DNA of 64,000 nucleotides, taken from the NCBI GenBank assembly GCA_029204225.1, contig CM055098.1:18505303-18569302 (forward strand), in the 5' to 3' direction. The notes beneath the pieces are model-generated. The model ran no database searches, was not told the origin of the DNA, and was given only the letters and a program-made list of their open reading frames with translations. A program made the translations under genes and the position numbers. The stretch comes from Diphasiastrum complanatum. Lineage: Eukaryota > Streptophyta > Lycopodiopsida > Lycopodiales > Lycopodiaceae. Positions within the stretch are counted from its first letter, which is position 1, and each line of letters opens with the position of its first letter. Shown here in pieces: positions 52,618-64,000 of this stretch.

Positions 52618-54006
52618 AACTTGGTTAGAGCTGTCCTTGACATATCGGATCTCATGATCAAATTCCTACATAAGCTCAGCCCAACGAGAGTATGACCCCT
52701 CAGATCATTTTGATTACAAAAGTACTTTAGAGGCTGGTGATCTGTATACACTATAAACTGACTACCATAAAGGTAATGCCTCCAGGTTTTAAGTGCATGT
52801 ATCACAACAAATAATTCCTTCTCTTGAGTTGTGTAACGCAACTGAGGCTCTGTGAATTTTTTGCTTTCAAACGCAACCGGCCTATCATCCTGTAGAAGAA
52901 CTGTCCCTATCACCGAATCACTCGCGTCAGTTCGCACGACATAAGGTATATCAGGATTCGCGATCTGTAAAACAGGAGCTGAAACAACCATGTGCTTGAG
53001 TTTCTCAAAGCATTGGTTCAATTCATCATTCCACTCAATAGGCTCACTAGGTTGAGCTCTCTTTTTCTTTTTATTAACTCTGCCTTTAGTCAAATTGTTT
53101 AAAGGTGCTGCCACTTTTGCATAATCTTCAATTGATTTACAAAAGAAAACTGTAAAACCGAGAAAAGATTTAACTTCTCTAACCGTCTTCGGTATCAGCC
53201 ACTCAAGCACTGTCTTGACCTTACTCTCGTCAATCTCCAACCCACTGTAGGTGATCTTATGACCAAGATACAATAACTCATGCTTAAAAAACTCACATTT
53301 AGATTCTTTAGCATAAAGTTTCTCTCGTCTGAGAATATCTAAGACAGTCTTAAAATGACTCAAATGCTCCTTAAGTGTCCTACTATAGATGAGAATGTCA
53401 TCTAAGAATACAACCACATACTTCCCTAGATATGGCCAAAAAAGATCGTTCATCATCTGTTGGAACGTAGCCGGTGCATTCGTCAATCCAAAAGGAAGCA
53501 TGAGAAACTCATAATGACCGAATCTCGTCCGAAAACCTTTTGCACATCATCCAGATGAATCCTAATCTGATGATATCCGGTTCTAAGATCTATCTTTGTG
53601 AAGTATTTAGCTCCACCTAGTCGATCTACCAGATCATCCATATGAGGCAAAGGATATTTATTCTCAATACCTTATTCAACCCCTTGTAGTCCACACACAA
53701 CCTGAAGCCTCCATCTTTTTTCAATTTAAGAAGAACAGGAGCACCCCAAGGTGACTTACTTGGCTGAATATGACCCATCTTTAGGTAATTTTCAATTTGC
53801 TTAGTAATCTCTATCTCTTCTTTTTGAGAAAACCTATAAGATTGTCTAGAGATAGGGTGACTACCTGGAATTAACTCTATCTTATGGTCTACTGATCTGG
53901 ACGACGGTATGTCATGAGGTAATTCTATTGGAAATACATCTTTAAATTCAGACAGTATCTTATTCTTCTCAATTTGCTCCTGATCTAAGTCTGCAGAGTT
54001 AGACAA
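52605..54006 (-). pseudogene. Gypsy B reverse transcriptase and RNase H
   Basis: 53626-54006 carries the RT start ([51 protein letters not shown]). After a frameshift the RT continues at 53501 with MLPFGLTNAPATFQQ, catalytic FLDDILIYSR and the LGHKITYSG block. RNase H follows in the same frame (RTDASDSVIGTVL, QEKELFVVIHALKTWRHY, TDHQPLKYF). A frameshift after LRGHTL near 52700 leads into the next frame. The combination is typical of Gypsy pol. Confidence 0.88.
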
Positions 54007-54029
54007 TTCAACTACTTAGATGCATTTTA

Positions 54030-54575
54030 GATAAATCCATAATTGGCTTAGCAAATAAAGAATAAGCCTCATACTGCGAATCAAAAATTTCCATTACATT
54101 AGCAAATGAACTCATCCCAGATGGATGTACAAATTTGTCTCCAAATAACGTAACTATTTCTTTACCCTCCTGAAAAGAGAACATGCTTCTCAAAATCTAT
54201 CTTAGGATGCTTATTAAATAACCACTCGTATCCTAGAATTATGTCTGTACGTGCTAAATCTAAAACATGAAAATTGATTAACTCTCTAGAATTTTGGATC
54301 CAAACTGGGAGTCTTGGAACTTTAACATCCCACGTCTCCAACTCTGCACTTGACGCTAGATATACTCGATATCTATGGTTACTGGCTTCAGTTTCCAGGC
54401 CGAGTTTCTGCACAAGACCAGAGCTAATGAAATTTTGAGTAGATCCATTGTCCACTAAAATACTAACTTCATGTCCTTTAACAGTGTCTTTCAAACGAAA
54501 TAAATCATTTGGCAAGAATGAAGTAGTACTAAAAGAACAATCGCACTCACAATTAACTTTACTAATTGTTCTCAA
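54030..54575 (-). pseudogene. Gypsy B protease region
   Basis: The retropepsin-like segment reads VSILVDNGSTQNFIS, with DNG in place of the usual DSG/DTG, then LVQKLGLETEASNHRY, and ends around FHVLDLARTDIILGYEWL, the conserved second half. A CECDC cluster near its start may be a relic of the gag-protease linker. A frame break near 54170 separates the last part. Confidence 0.75.
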
Positions 54576-54599
54576 GTTCTTGCATAAAAAAAGTATTTA

Positions 54600-54990
54600 G
54601 AGTTCTATTGAACCTAAGTTCCTGGTACTTCCAGCTCTTGTTCCCGTTCCTAAGTTCACGTTCATCTTCCTATTTTTGTTCCTAAGTTCCTATTCCTCTT
54701 CCTAAGTTCTTGTTCATGTTCCTCATTCCTATTTTTGTTCCTAAGAGCAACTTTAACTTAGGTTTTAATTTAGGAACACAATAGGATCATGTTTCTATTC
54801 CTAAGTTTTGTTCCTATTTTTGTTATTGTTCTTGATTCTAAGAGCATCTTTAACTTAGGTTTCAACTTAACAACACAAGAAGAACCTTTTTTCGTTCCCA
54901 AAATCATTTTTTTTATTAGATTTACCCACTTCAAAGTTATTTTAGAATTTTTTTTTTTTTAAGAATCTTTCCTAGGAACCGTTCTTAAGG
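54600..54990. repeat. Degenerate short tandem repeat (TTCCTAAGTTC)
   Basis: Runs of TTCCTAAGTTC / TTGTTCCTATTTTTGTTCC words of 10-12 bases at 54605-54850. AAGAGCAACTTTAACTTAGG recurs at 54742 and 54841 (with an AT change), about 99 bp apart. A poly-T of about 14 ends it near 54960. Non-coding, adjoining the broken end of Gypsy B. Confidence 0.6.
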
Positions 54991-57590
54991 TACCTTAGGA
55001 ATAGTACCGAACGCGTTCAGTACCATTCCTGGGAAATATGGTTGCGAGTGAAGGTGAGAGGAAAACCATTGCATTTCCCATCTCCAACTTATTCAGACCA
55101 TTGCTTTCTTTTCATGTTATTGACCTAAGATCCACTACCTCATGCTAAGATAATCGAATAAGAGCACTGAATTTCTATAATTGTGAGCTTTATGAAGAAA
55201 GGCAAGAGTATCCAAGCTTTAATAAAAAGAGGCAACAGCGGACATAAGAATTTCATATATATGCTTTTTATCACAACGGCAGTTTACTCACGACTTGGCA
55301 AAGATCATGGTCATGAATTCAAACTAGGAGATTACCGTGAAGATAGCAAATTTTTGTATGAAGCAAGTGATTTAAGGATTTGGTTTATTTGATATCTATC
55401 CTTAGTCAACATTTTAAATATGCCTAACATCAATTCTTACATTCTCAATACTTACTACCCTAGAGCATCAACACCAGATTTTGGTGATTCTGTACGATGC
55501 AATGGTCCATCTATTGCAGTATACTTTTCAGTTTCTAGGAAAGTTAACTACAAAGCATGTTGTCGTTTGTCGTTTTTGAAAGTTTATGATCATGCTTGGA
55601 AAGTTAATACATTTCATGTGATTTGATCAGCAAACAAGTCAGCTGGCGAACAAGATTTTTGGTAGCCTTTGATTGGTCGAAGAGAGTTATCTTTGGAAGA
55701 GATTCAAATCGCATGTGAGTGAGGGTGTGGACTTTGCTCCTGAACATGCACATCATTCAGACCGTGTGCTTAACGATCATTGTTTTCTCACATGTCTTAG
55801 TATTTTTGTAGTATCAGAAATTGGCAATCAAGTGTTGCTAGAACATGATCAGTTAAACTGGAGTAGCTTGCCATGCAAACAGTAGGCATCATAAATTTTT
55901 TCGTGTTGAATAAAAAATGTTGCATAAAGTTTGTGGATATGGCAGCAAATGCAAAATTTTGTTTGTGGATCCATGATAATGTTTTATATGCAGCTTTGCA
56001 CTTAGGTACTTATTGCATTAAATTATGTCACATAATTATTGAGATTTGAGTAGTGTGAGTTTTCAACAATTTACAGTGTAGATTTGATTGAATTGCACAA
56101 TCTAAACTTCCCATTATCCTCACAAGATTTCTTCGGTGGAAGCACAATTTTATTGTAAGAACTTCCTGAATTGGCTGGAGAGCAGTTGGTTGCCAACTAC
56201 AGAGGTATTGCAGAATAGTATAAAGAGTGAGGCTTGAAGAATTGGCATCTAAACTAGAGCACCATGGAGGTGGACACTCTTGGTGAGGCTGAGGGGGACG
56301 AAATATGTGACGTTGCGTAACCTCTCGTGAGAGGGACAGCAGTGGAAGAATGATCAACTATTGAGTCTTTTGTCCCTTATCTCATCTCTTGAGCCAAGGA
56401 TCCAGAGTCTTTTTCTTCTTACTGTAAATCCACTTGTATAACTATACAGGTTTCTCATCTGAACAAGGAGCTGCAAGCTGGATTAGCGTGTTTGCAAACA
56501 TTGAGGCGTTGCTTTTTCTTTTGCTATACTTTCCTTTCCATCTAGAGTGTCAGAACTGGCACATTATGCATTAATGAAAGAAATGACTTCTTCATTGCCA
56601 ATTTTCCTTCTGTTTCCCCATTGACTGACTTAAAGAAAGCTAGTGCTAAAAAGGATGTATTCAATTTGTTCCACTTTGCCCTCGTTTTTGTTAGCATATA
56701 GACATTGGCTCGTCATGCCAATGCTATCAGCGCTTTCAACTCCTTTTCGCTTGCAACAAAATGGTGAAAACTGGATGAAACACAGGTTCAACCAAAGGCA
56801 ACAAGAAGGCTTGGGAAGGGTAGTGGGCAGGATCCGTCATCTTTCGGTCGGGCTGCAACTCCCAAGCAACACATAAAGCAAAAAGGATGCTCATTGGACC
56901 ACCTCTATGCAGCCAAGCTTCATCAACACAATAAGGGAAGGACAAGATTCTTTTCCTGGTGTTCCCTATGTCTTCAGGATATCAGACCAACACCTCCACC
57001 CCAAGTCGTAGGTAGCAGTCTGTGCAGCTTTACACATAACCAAGGACCCATCATATTTGACGTCTTCCATGACACCATTCGTACCCCTTCCAATTAAACC
57101 CCCCCCCCCCCCCCCTCAACTTAGCTTGAGCTCTCTTGATTTTCGGCAAGCGTGGGTGGCATGCCTTCTCACAAGCATCAAAGCACACTAGACTCTGGCA
57201 AAGAGTGGGTTTAAGCAACAATGACTGATGTGAAGCCTTTCATCATGGATTTCTAAATGAAATATATGCAAACCGTGTTTTGCTAATGGGATCTATATGC
57301 AATGGAGAAAGCTTAACTTTCTTATTGTCTGCTAAAAATTGCTAGGAATAGAATTGTCTCTTTAGAATCAAGTACTTGGAAATGTCCATGGCGAGGACTA
57401 GTGCTGGAAATGATATGCCGGTTCCCTAGCGAGCAAATGGCGACAACTTTAAGCCCTGGGACCGGTAGATTATTTCCAGCATCGGTTCGACCCATGGACA
57501 CTAGCTGTAATGGATCTTTTTTACTGTTGGATATAGTAACTTAGTGATTGTGCACCGTCAAACTTTCAAGATCCATAATATGCTCTCACA
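54991..57590. other. Intergenic stretch, no gene recognised
   Basis: Short frames only, without motifs. A 17-base C run lies at 57099-57115 and a GC-richer patch at 57380-57490. Nothing supports a gene. Confidence 0.35.
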
Positions 57591-58690
57591 ATATGCTCAA
57601 TAGAGCAAAAGTTGAAGTTGCAAAAGTCACAAGCCACCAATTTGCAAAAAATAGGTGCAATAGGTCACAAAAGTCACAAAATAGGCAAAAGTTGCAAAAG
57701 GTCACAAACATCACCATTGTCTCAAAGTAAAATAGTCACAAAATTATTTTAGTTCTTACATTGGACAATTGTGTTACAAGATTATCTTTTCACATATAAA
57801 ACATGGAGAATATGCAATTACCTTGATTTTGTCTTTGTTGGGGCTAGAAATGGTTTTGAAATATGTAGCTTTATTTGTTGTCACTCTCTTAAGGTGGTGG
57901 TATGATTATATGTTGCCCCAAAACATGATTTCTTAGTAGCTTTTCATGGACAATACTTCTTTTTGCATCAAATCCTCAAAAAATTCATGCCAAATCTCTT
58001 CTGAATAAGGGATGGCTTTTGTATTAGGCTATTTTGGACAATCTTGTCATGGAACTCTGCCTTTTAAGCCACGTTGCTCTTAGCTTTTGAGGCTATGTTG
58101 AATTCTATCATTTGCAAATGCCTCAATGTTGAAATTTTAGTGCCAGAATATGGGTCTATATCTAACTTTGTTTCAACTGGTGCTTATCAATTGTGTCAAT
58201 GCATGTTCCATATTTAAGCTCTATTACTTCTATAGGGATTAAATCATCAACAACTAATCCATAGTTGAACCATTGTGTAAATCTAGGGGTTACATTTTTT
58301 GTATTGTTAGAGAACTGTAGATTCATGTGTGAAGGTTTTATGCAACTAAGATGCTTCCTCAAAGTTTAGAGCTTTTTTTTTTTGTTGCCAATAGTTTGCA
58401 TTTAGGGAGCTTGCCATAATTTCTTTCAATGGTTCTTTCTACATAATTAGTCATAGGCCTTTGAATTTGCTCAAAATATTGCATTTTTTAGCTTCATTTC
58501 CCCTTGCATTGATTGGATCTTTGGCCTCAACAATCTCATATTTGATATTTTTATCCAAAAATTACAGAAAATTTGGAAAAGTCTCAAAATAGACAAAAGG
58601 CGCAAGTGGGCAAAAGTCACAAAATAGGTTGCAAACGTCACAAAGGTCACCATTATTGAAAAAGTCGCAAAAAAGAAGAATTTTAAAAAT
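57591..58690. repeat. Two copies of a CAAAAGTCAC-rich repeat 0.95 kb apart
   Basis: ACAAAAGTCACAAAATAGG with following GTTGCAAA-GTCACAAA-TCACCATT occurs at about 57666-57720 and 58609-58655, in the same orientation. The units themselves consist of smaller CAAAAGTCAC / GTTGCAAAAG repeats. The sequence between is AT-rich without a recognised gene. They could be LTR-like termini of a small element, but homology does not clearly extend further. Confidence 0.45.
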
Positions 58691-59457
58691 TAGATTGTGG
58701 AAGATTATGGGAAATAATCTGGACCCATAATTTGCCACAAAAATGGCCAAAAAACCAGTCTAACTAAAAAACTTGTAATGCTCATAAAGTCTAGTAACTT
58801 ACACTTAATATTATGGGGGCAATCATGTGAAATTGTTGAAAGTATATAGATAGTTTTCTATTTATGATGTACCACAAAAAACAGCTAGTATGGACTCATT
58901 TGCCATTTTTTGCCTTCAAAGCTTAACTACCCACCAAAGACTTTGATCACTCAAGGCTAGGTCTTGCTAGTTCCTCATCTAAGAAACATACGTTCCCCAT
59001 AGATAGTGCTTGTGGAAACTAGTTAAACCTTGCTAGAGGGGATTTTCTAATCGTAAGCAAAAGTCACCAACAAGCAGTGAGCTTTAGAGGCATTTCAATC
59101 ACTACTATAGATGCAGTAAATTTGAATACCAAGTTATTGTCTCCCGATTACCTCCACCCAAAAACTTCAACTAGAATGAAGATCAAATTACTCCCAACAA
59201 GAATCCACTAATCCAAGAGAATGTTGTTCTTGTCATAAACTTGAGAAACAAGAAATTGGAGAGACAATTATTGTTATTCATATAACAACCAAAACTCAAA
59301 ATTCCTTCCAAATTGGTTCTCTTGCTCAAGGGACAATTATTAATACTCCATAGGTGTCGCAAAGGTTGACCATTGTTAGCAGCATAAGTATAGTCAACTG
59401 GATTGCTAATACTTTCATAAGTAGAGGTGGATGAAAGAAACATTGGAATCTTTGTCC
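58691..59457. other. Non-coding stretch left of Gypsy C
   Basis: No gene recognised. The frame through 59183-59457 joins the cut integrase but has no integrase similarity; the element is broken at about 59464. Confidence 0.4.
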
Positions 59458-60000
59458 TTACCATGGATTATATGGAGTGGTTTGGCGATGCGTAATAGAA
59501 AAATATGACAACATGGCCTCGATGGTCTGATTAAGAAAATGGGTTCCCCTATCGCTAATGAGTTCTAAGGGACATCCATATTGCGTGATAATGTTTTGGA
59601 ATAAAAACTTTGCTACAGTCTTAGCATCATTCTTAATTGTGGCTTCGGCCTCTACCATCTTGGTAGCACAGTCCATGGCAACGAGAATGTAACGTCGACG
59701 AGTTTTATGGGTGATTGGTTTGATAGGCCCTACAAAATCTATCCCCCACTTCTCAAAAGGTGCCAAGGGAATAATTGGAGTAAGCGGCCAATGCGTCGCG
59801 AAGCTGGGTTTTCCCATCCTCTGACAAGCATCACATTTCTGAATGAATATTTTAACATCTCTATAGACGGTAGGCCACCAATATTTAGCATTAAGGATCT
59901 TCCTTGCAGTATTTTTAAGAGCATAGTGACCCTCCGAATCTTCCTCATGTAATGCATTATTACAACGGTCGTCTCGATTGGTTCTAAACATCAGCGGAGA
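59458..60000 (-). pseudogene. Gypsy C integrase, N-terminal two thirds
   Basis: Starts with a degraded zinc region: His (EGHYALKNTARKIL), YWWPTVYRDVKIFIQKC, DACQRMGKP. Then the core: WGIDFVGPIKP (first Asp), RRYILVAMDCATKMVEAEA and ISDRGTHFLNQ (second Asp), ending at TTPYNPW. The Glu-bearing NGQVE-type motif and C-terminal domain are missing because the element breaks at 59464. Confidence 0.85.
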
Positions 60001-60356
60001 CTATCATCAGCTCCTAACTTATACAATATTCTATTTATAATCGTATAAGGTCCTACTTTTGAAAGGAAAACAATTTTTTGCTGTTTATTAAAATGTTCAA
60101 GATAAATCTGGTCCTGTGAAAAATTAATACTGTCCATATAAATTGATGTTTCCGATTGAATACACATTATATGTTCATCCGAAAATTTATCAGAAATGGG
60201 TTCAAACTGATTTTTCGTTTGGAGGCGGGATATATAATCAGCATTTTGATGATCCTTGCCTCTTCTTAATTCTACTTCATAATAAAACTCATCTAATAAC
60301 AATACCCATCTAGCTACCCTACCCGAAAGATTAGGTTTATTCACTAAATGATGGTC
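59991..60356 (-). pseudogene. Gypsy C RNase H tail
   Basis: HHLVNKPNLSGRVARWVLLL then ELRRGKDHQNADYISRL are the last part of a Gypsy RNase H. About 140 residues with the catalytic DAS, E and TDH motifs are absent: the RT frame ends YHWS directly before it at 60357. This is an internal deletion and not divergence. Confidence 0.75.
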
Positions 60357-61250
60357 CTATGACCAATGGTACTCAACAGACTTTTTTAATAAACTTGTTA
60401 AAGGAGTTACCACTATGGCATAATCCTTAATTATCCTACGATAATATCCTATGTGTCCTAGAAAACCTCTAAGCTCTTGTAGATTAGTTGGTTCTAATAA
60501 TTCTAAAATCATTTTTACTTTTTCGATGTCGGCTTGTATACCGTCCTTCGAAATTTTATGTCCTAATAGGATGCCTTCCCTCATCCCAAAGTAACACTTG
60601 GCTAGGTGCAACTTAAGAGATGTTTCTTGACATCTTCTCAATGTCTTCTCTAATGCGTCTAAATGGTGTTTAGTTGATGAATAGACACAAAAGTCATCCA
60701 TGAAAATTTCTAAAAACTTCCTTAAAATTTTTCATCATACATTGGAATGTGGCAGGTGCATTACAAAGACCAAAGGGCATTCGCGTATACGCAAGTCCCC
60801 CAATCAGTGGTAAAAGTGGTCTTGGATCTATCTTCCTCTTTGATAGAAACTTGGTTATAACTTGAGAATCCATCTAAAAAGCTATAACGTTCATGACCAG
60901 CTACTTGATCAAGAATAGTAGCTGTATACGACAGAGGATGATAATCCTTTGTTGTAGCAGCATTTAGTTTTCTAATATCTTGGCAAACTCTAATCTTGTC
61001 CGTCTTCTTCTTAGGTACTATAACTATTGGTGACACCCACTCACTGCTTAGAACAGAATATATAATACCCGCTCTAAGACATCTATCTAATTCGTCTTTA
61101 ACTAACAAGGAATACTTTGGATTTAATCTATATTGGAGCTGCCTAACAGGTATTGTTCCATGAATAAGATCTATTCTATGTTCGTCCCATTTAACTGGTA
61201 TTCCTATTGAACCGTCCATCGACCAAGCAAATATGTTTTTGTATTTTTAA
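60357..61250 (-). pseudogene. Gypsy C reverse transcriptase
   Basis: 61219 to 60761 carries RIDLIHGTIPVRQLQYRLNP, LVKDELDRCLRAGIIY, SEWVSPIVIVPKKK, KIRVCQDIRKLNAAT, YSFLDGFSSYNQVSI and TTFTTDWGTCVYA. After frameshifts around 60720-60760 comes the catalytic MDDFCVYS at 60678-60701, then FGMREGILLGHKISKDGIQ and LRGFLGHIGYYRRIIKDYA. It ends at 60357 with HWS and a stop at the RNase H deletion. Confidence 0.88.
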
Positions 61251-61594
61251 AGAAGTAATATATACTCTTCACGTTCCTGGTCCGATTGGTGTTTATATAA
61301 ATTCAAAATTTTACCTTTATTAATTTCTATTTCTACATAATCTGTTTTATCTACCATCCCTTTGGTCAAGCTTGCTTTGGTTCCCCCAGAACTTCCCTCG
61401 ACTCGGATGTTGTTGATATTTCCTCATCCTCGTCAATCTCATAGCATTCTATGAAATTGATCCAGGATTCAGCAGGTCTAGCTAACTCCTCACCCCATCT
61501 CAAAAGGTGAACCCCCTATTGGACTGGTTGTGAGAATGTCTGAAAAAAATATCTGCTTGGTAGACCAGTTTATAATAGCATCTACTTGATATAG

Positions 61595-62128
61595 TCATGG
61601 TCTTCCAAACAATATTGAATAAGGTGGTGTATCTACTGGGTTTATGACAAAGAAATTCATAACAAACATCTCTGTCTCTATAACTACGCTAATACCTTTA
61701 AGCTCCCCTACTGGTATGCATTTGAATGCGTCTGCTAAATGAATTTTATGGTAAGTGATAGGCTGTATCTGTTTTTCTAGTCCTAATTCCTTAACCATTG
61801 TTTTTGTTATTAAGTTGATACTGGATCCTGGGTCTATTAGTATTCTATCTATAGTCTGATCTCCTATAATAGCACTAATCTCTAGAACTCCACAATCTCC
61901 TCTATCTACATACTCTACTTCATTATTGTATGCAGGTAGACTTAGTGTGACAAACCTCTCCCCTTCCTCAGTCCTTACGGACTGAAGCACCTCATCCTCC
62001 GAAGTATAGCTCAAGGATAATGTAGGTGTCTCACCTTCGTACTTATCCTTTTCCCATGATATTGTAATTCTTTTGTCACTTTTCCCCGTCGGTGTCTCCA
62101 TCTGGTCTCTGAAGGTAATCTCCTTCAT
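61595..62128 (-). pseudogene. Gypsy C retropepsin-like domain 2
   Basis: LEISAIIGDQTIDRILIDPG followed by SSINLITKTMVKELGL is a retropepsin-like fold start with Asp-Pro-Gly at the catalytic position (Asp and Gly conserved, Pro in the middle). The second half has VVIETEMFVMNFFVINPVDT and PYSILFGRP. It overlaps domain 1 by four bases, in another frame. Confidence 0.7.
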
Positions 62129-62559
62129 TCTTCCAGTGGGTTATGACATCGGCCTGGTAGAGCCATGGTCGTCCTAATAACACTTTTTACGGGTGATCTT
62201 CTAGTTGCATCAGCTAACCTTAGATGTCTTAATGTGGGTGTTGTTCTATGATGAATGCCTAACTCATATGCTGTTTCTTCAGTCATTATGTTCACGCTAG
62301 ATTCAGAATCTATGGGTACACTATCTAAAATGTAGCCATTGATTACTACTTTAATCTCGAGTTGACCTTCATCACCGTAATCAACTAATCCTACGTTGAC
62401 TAATGGTAACTTTGCTTTTCTTTTCTTTTTCCTTTGCAAAAATTGCTTAATTTCTTTCTTGTAATACTGATTATCATCTAATAACTGTTTAAAAGTTATA
62501 TTGGGCATTCTAGAAACAAGGTCTTCTACTATATCATAAGAACGGTTTCTAAGTGGCAA
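62125..62559 (-). pseudogene. Gypsy C retropepsin-like domain 1, degenerate
   Basis: GQLEIKVVINGYILDSVPID then SESSVNIMTEETAYELGI is parallel to domain 2, with Asp-Ser-Glu where the catalytic motif should be (Gly replaced by Glu). It then has RHLRLADATRRSPVKSV, which lines up with HKIHLADAFKCIPVGEL of domain 2. The two look like a tandem duplication of one protease half; a Gly-less catalytic turn implies domain 1 is inactive. Confidence 0.65.
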
Positions 62560-62831
62560 TGGATCTCTTGGTATCTCGCTACTTATGACTGGATCTGAAA
62601 ATGTTACTTTTTTAACTTTTCTAGTTTCTTCGTCTAAAAGCTTTTTAGCTTTTGAACTAATATCAACATCATAATATTTTTCAGTAGGCCTATCAAGGTC
62701 TAGCTCTTTACTATTAGGGATTTTTACTGGCTGTTCTACGACTTTCGCTTTTTCTGTCGCATTTTTCGTAGATTTCGTCTTAGTTTTCTTCTTATCCTTA
62801 AGAGTTGAAAAATCTTTACTACTTCTAGTAG

Positions 62832-64000
62832 TTACTTTATCATGTCAGAGTTAGTTTTAGATGGCCAAAGGTCATCTTCTCTAGGCGAGTTTACAAACCT
62901 TGGTTTAGACCGCGATTGTTGTGGCTGAGGACATTCAGCAATGACATGCCCTTCGCCTTTACAGTTAGCGCAGAGCGGCACATATCCTACTAACCTCCTG
63001 GGTTCAGGGCAATCAGGCGAATAGTGACCCGCAGCTCCGCAATTGTAGCATGAACCCCTTACTCTGGGTGGTGGAGTGGAATCTCTTGTCCCCCCCGTAC
63101 GCGAAATAGTGTACTGTTCACCAGTACGCTGTTTCGGTATAATGGTTTTTTGGTTAGCAGGAGTTGCAGTATAAGCTACCTCCTCATGATTATTAATCGG
63201 ACGGAGGAATAATTCATCTTCTAAATAGTTAGTTTGTAAACTGGAACAGTTGGTCTTAGAATGACCTTCCTTCCCACAAGCGATACACCAAACATTGGCG
63301 TTAAGCTTCGCTTTCTTTCGCTTGGCTTTAATGTCAGACATTTGGACTTTTAAATCACTCATTTCTTTTGCTAACATCTCAACACTCTTCCTTAATGGAT
63401 CCATCTTTTCGGATTTCTCCATTCTTTTCTTCCTATCTGAGTTCCTATTCTTGAATTTCCTATAAAAAGATTCTTCTTCTGATGAAGAAGAATAAGATGA
63501 ATACTCTGAAGACTCTTCCTCATCTGCTGAATCAGATTCTGATTCAGACTCAATAGATGATTCAGATTCTTCTGTACGTTTCGATTTATGTTTTTTACTA
63601 CTTTTTCTTTCATTTCTCCATCTACGAGAAATTTGAGAAGTTTCGTAATTCTCGGCAGAGGCGATGACATCTTCCAAAGAAGTCATCAATCCATGCCGAC
63701 AATAACGATCCATTTTCTTAGGCAAACCGCCCAAGAACCATTCGCTTTGCATAGGAACCGGATATTGTGCTCCTAACTTTCCTATTAAATTTTTAACTCT
63801 ACGAGTATATCTTCTAAGTGATTCCTTCGGCTTCTTCTCTACAGAATTAAGCCGAGCCAACAATCTAGTCTCTAAACTATTTAAGGAATGCTGCTTTTAA
63901 AGCGTTCCAAGTATTAACCGTTTTCGGTACTAATTGACTGTACCAGATCCTAGCCTACTTCCGTAGAAGACCTAGCAAAATTCTAACTTTGTCCTCATCT
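62832..64000 (-). pseudogene. Gypsy C Gag with three zinc knuckles
   Basis: Near the right edge, WYSQLVPKTVNTWNALKAAF is the capsid region. A frameshift at about 63885 leads to RLNSVEKKPKESLRRYTRRV. Then come a Ser/Glu-rich acidic stretch (about 63480-63590), a basic segment, and three CCHC knuckles: CIACGKEGHSKTNC (about 63250-63292), CYNCGAAGHYSPDC (63010-63052) and CANCKGEGHVIAEC (62935-62977). The frame ends at a stop at 62832. A low-similarity Lys-rich linker (62570-62830) follows. Confidence 0.85.

Larger units (their letters stand above)
50560..54585 (-). mobile_element. Gypsy element B (chromovirus type), lacking gag
   Basis: Minus-strand protease, RT, RNase H, integrase and chromodomain followed by a 3' LTR. 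There is no gag and no 5' LTR: coding similarity stops at about 54585 and unrelated repeat sequence follows. Several frameshifts divide pol. It is distinct from element A: protein motifs differ throughout and the LTRs are different. Confidence 0.85.
59458..64000 (-). mobile_element. Gypsy element C, truncated at both ends in the window
   Basis: Minus-strand gag (runs off the right edge), two protease-like domains, RT, residual RNase H and the first half of integrase, cut at 59464. No LTR is seen. It differs from A and B: three zinc knuckles, an FMDDF catalytic RT box, no chromodomain in view, and VPKK-type RT wording. It is thus of another Gypsy lineage. Many frame breaks. Confidence 0.88.

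Noticed and set aside
58162-58362. Minus-strand frame possibly from a DNA transposon
   Set aside because: Composition is plausible, but no transposase motif could be identified and flanking frames are closed.

Overview
This is nuclear DNA from a land plant, probably a seed plant. The evidence is a multi-exon NDB-type mitochondrial NADPH dehydrogenase gene with GT-AG introns, Copia and chromodomain Gypsy LTR retrotransposons primed by initiator-Met tRNA, tRNA-derived SINE copies, and abundant (GA)n microsatellites. Base composition looks AT-rich, with introns up to 5 kb and dense nested retrotransposons. The species cannot be named from the sequence alone.

Layout. 1-1388: 5' end of a Copia element on the minus strand, running off the left edge. 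2121-2378: one minus-strand exon of the mitochondrial processing peptidase alpha subunit; any further exons would lie off the left edge. 2.4-9.1 kb: non-coding DNA with a GC-rich palindromic island, a fold-back element, a dispersed 70-90 bp repeat and a Copia RNase H relic. 9102-15978: a complete young Copia element with 5-bp target duplications and LTRs about 1% diverged, disabled by a gag nonsense codon, an insert of about 0.9 kb and a late frameshift. 16-21.2 kb: nothing recognisable except a 37-bp palindrome. 21234-22492: a decayed beta-class DNA amino-methyltransferase-like gene (DIPY, then NPY-KP, then DLFAGTGTT). 24.68-25.3 kb: about eight copies of a 75-bp tandem repeat.

26521-39306: the main host gene, nine exons of an NDB1-like external NADPH dehydrogenase. 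All splice phases agree and about 600 codons are open. Its short last exon was not found. Intron 6 (5.07 kb) holds two Copia-type gag modules with no pol and a SINE; intron 3 holds another SINE.

41.4-64 kb: a retrotransposon graveyard. An inverted nest of two LTR families surrounds Gypsy element A (44.3-48.9 kb, minus). Next come an opposite-strand gag fragment of the same family (48.9-50.1 kb), Gypsy element B (50.6-54.6 kb, minus), a quiet interval (54.6-59.2 kb), and Gypsy element C (59.5-64 kb, minus). Element C carries two retropepsin-like domains and has lost its RNase H core.

The two host genes both act in mitochondria: MPP-alpha cleaves presequences, and NDB1 oxidises cytosolic NADPH at the outer face of the inner membrane. 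Their proximity may be coincidental. The least ordinary items are the methyltransferase pseudogene, the tandem-gag element in intron 6, the degenerate EF-hand of NDB1, and the inverted Gypsy nest, whose history can be read from a shared target duplication and a paralogous empty site at about 32.93-33.01 kb.
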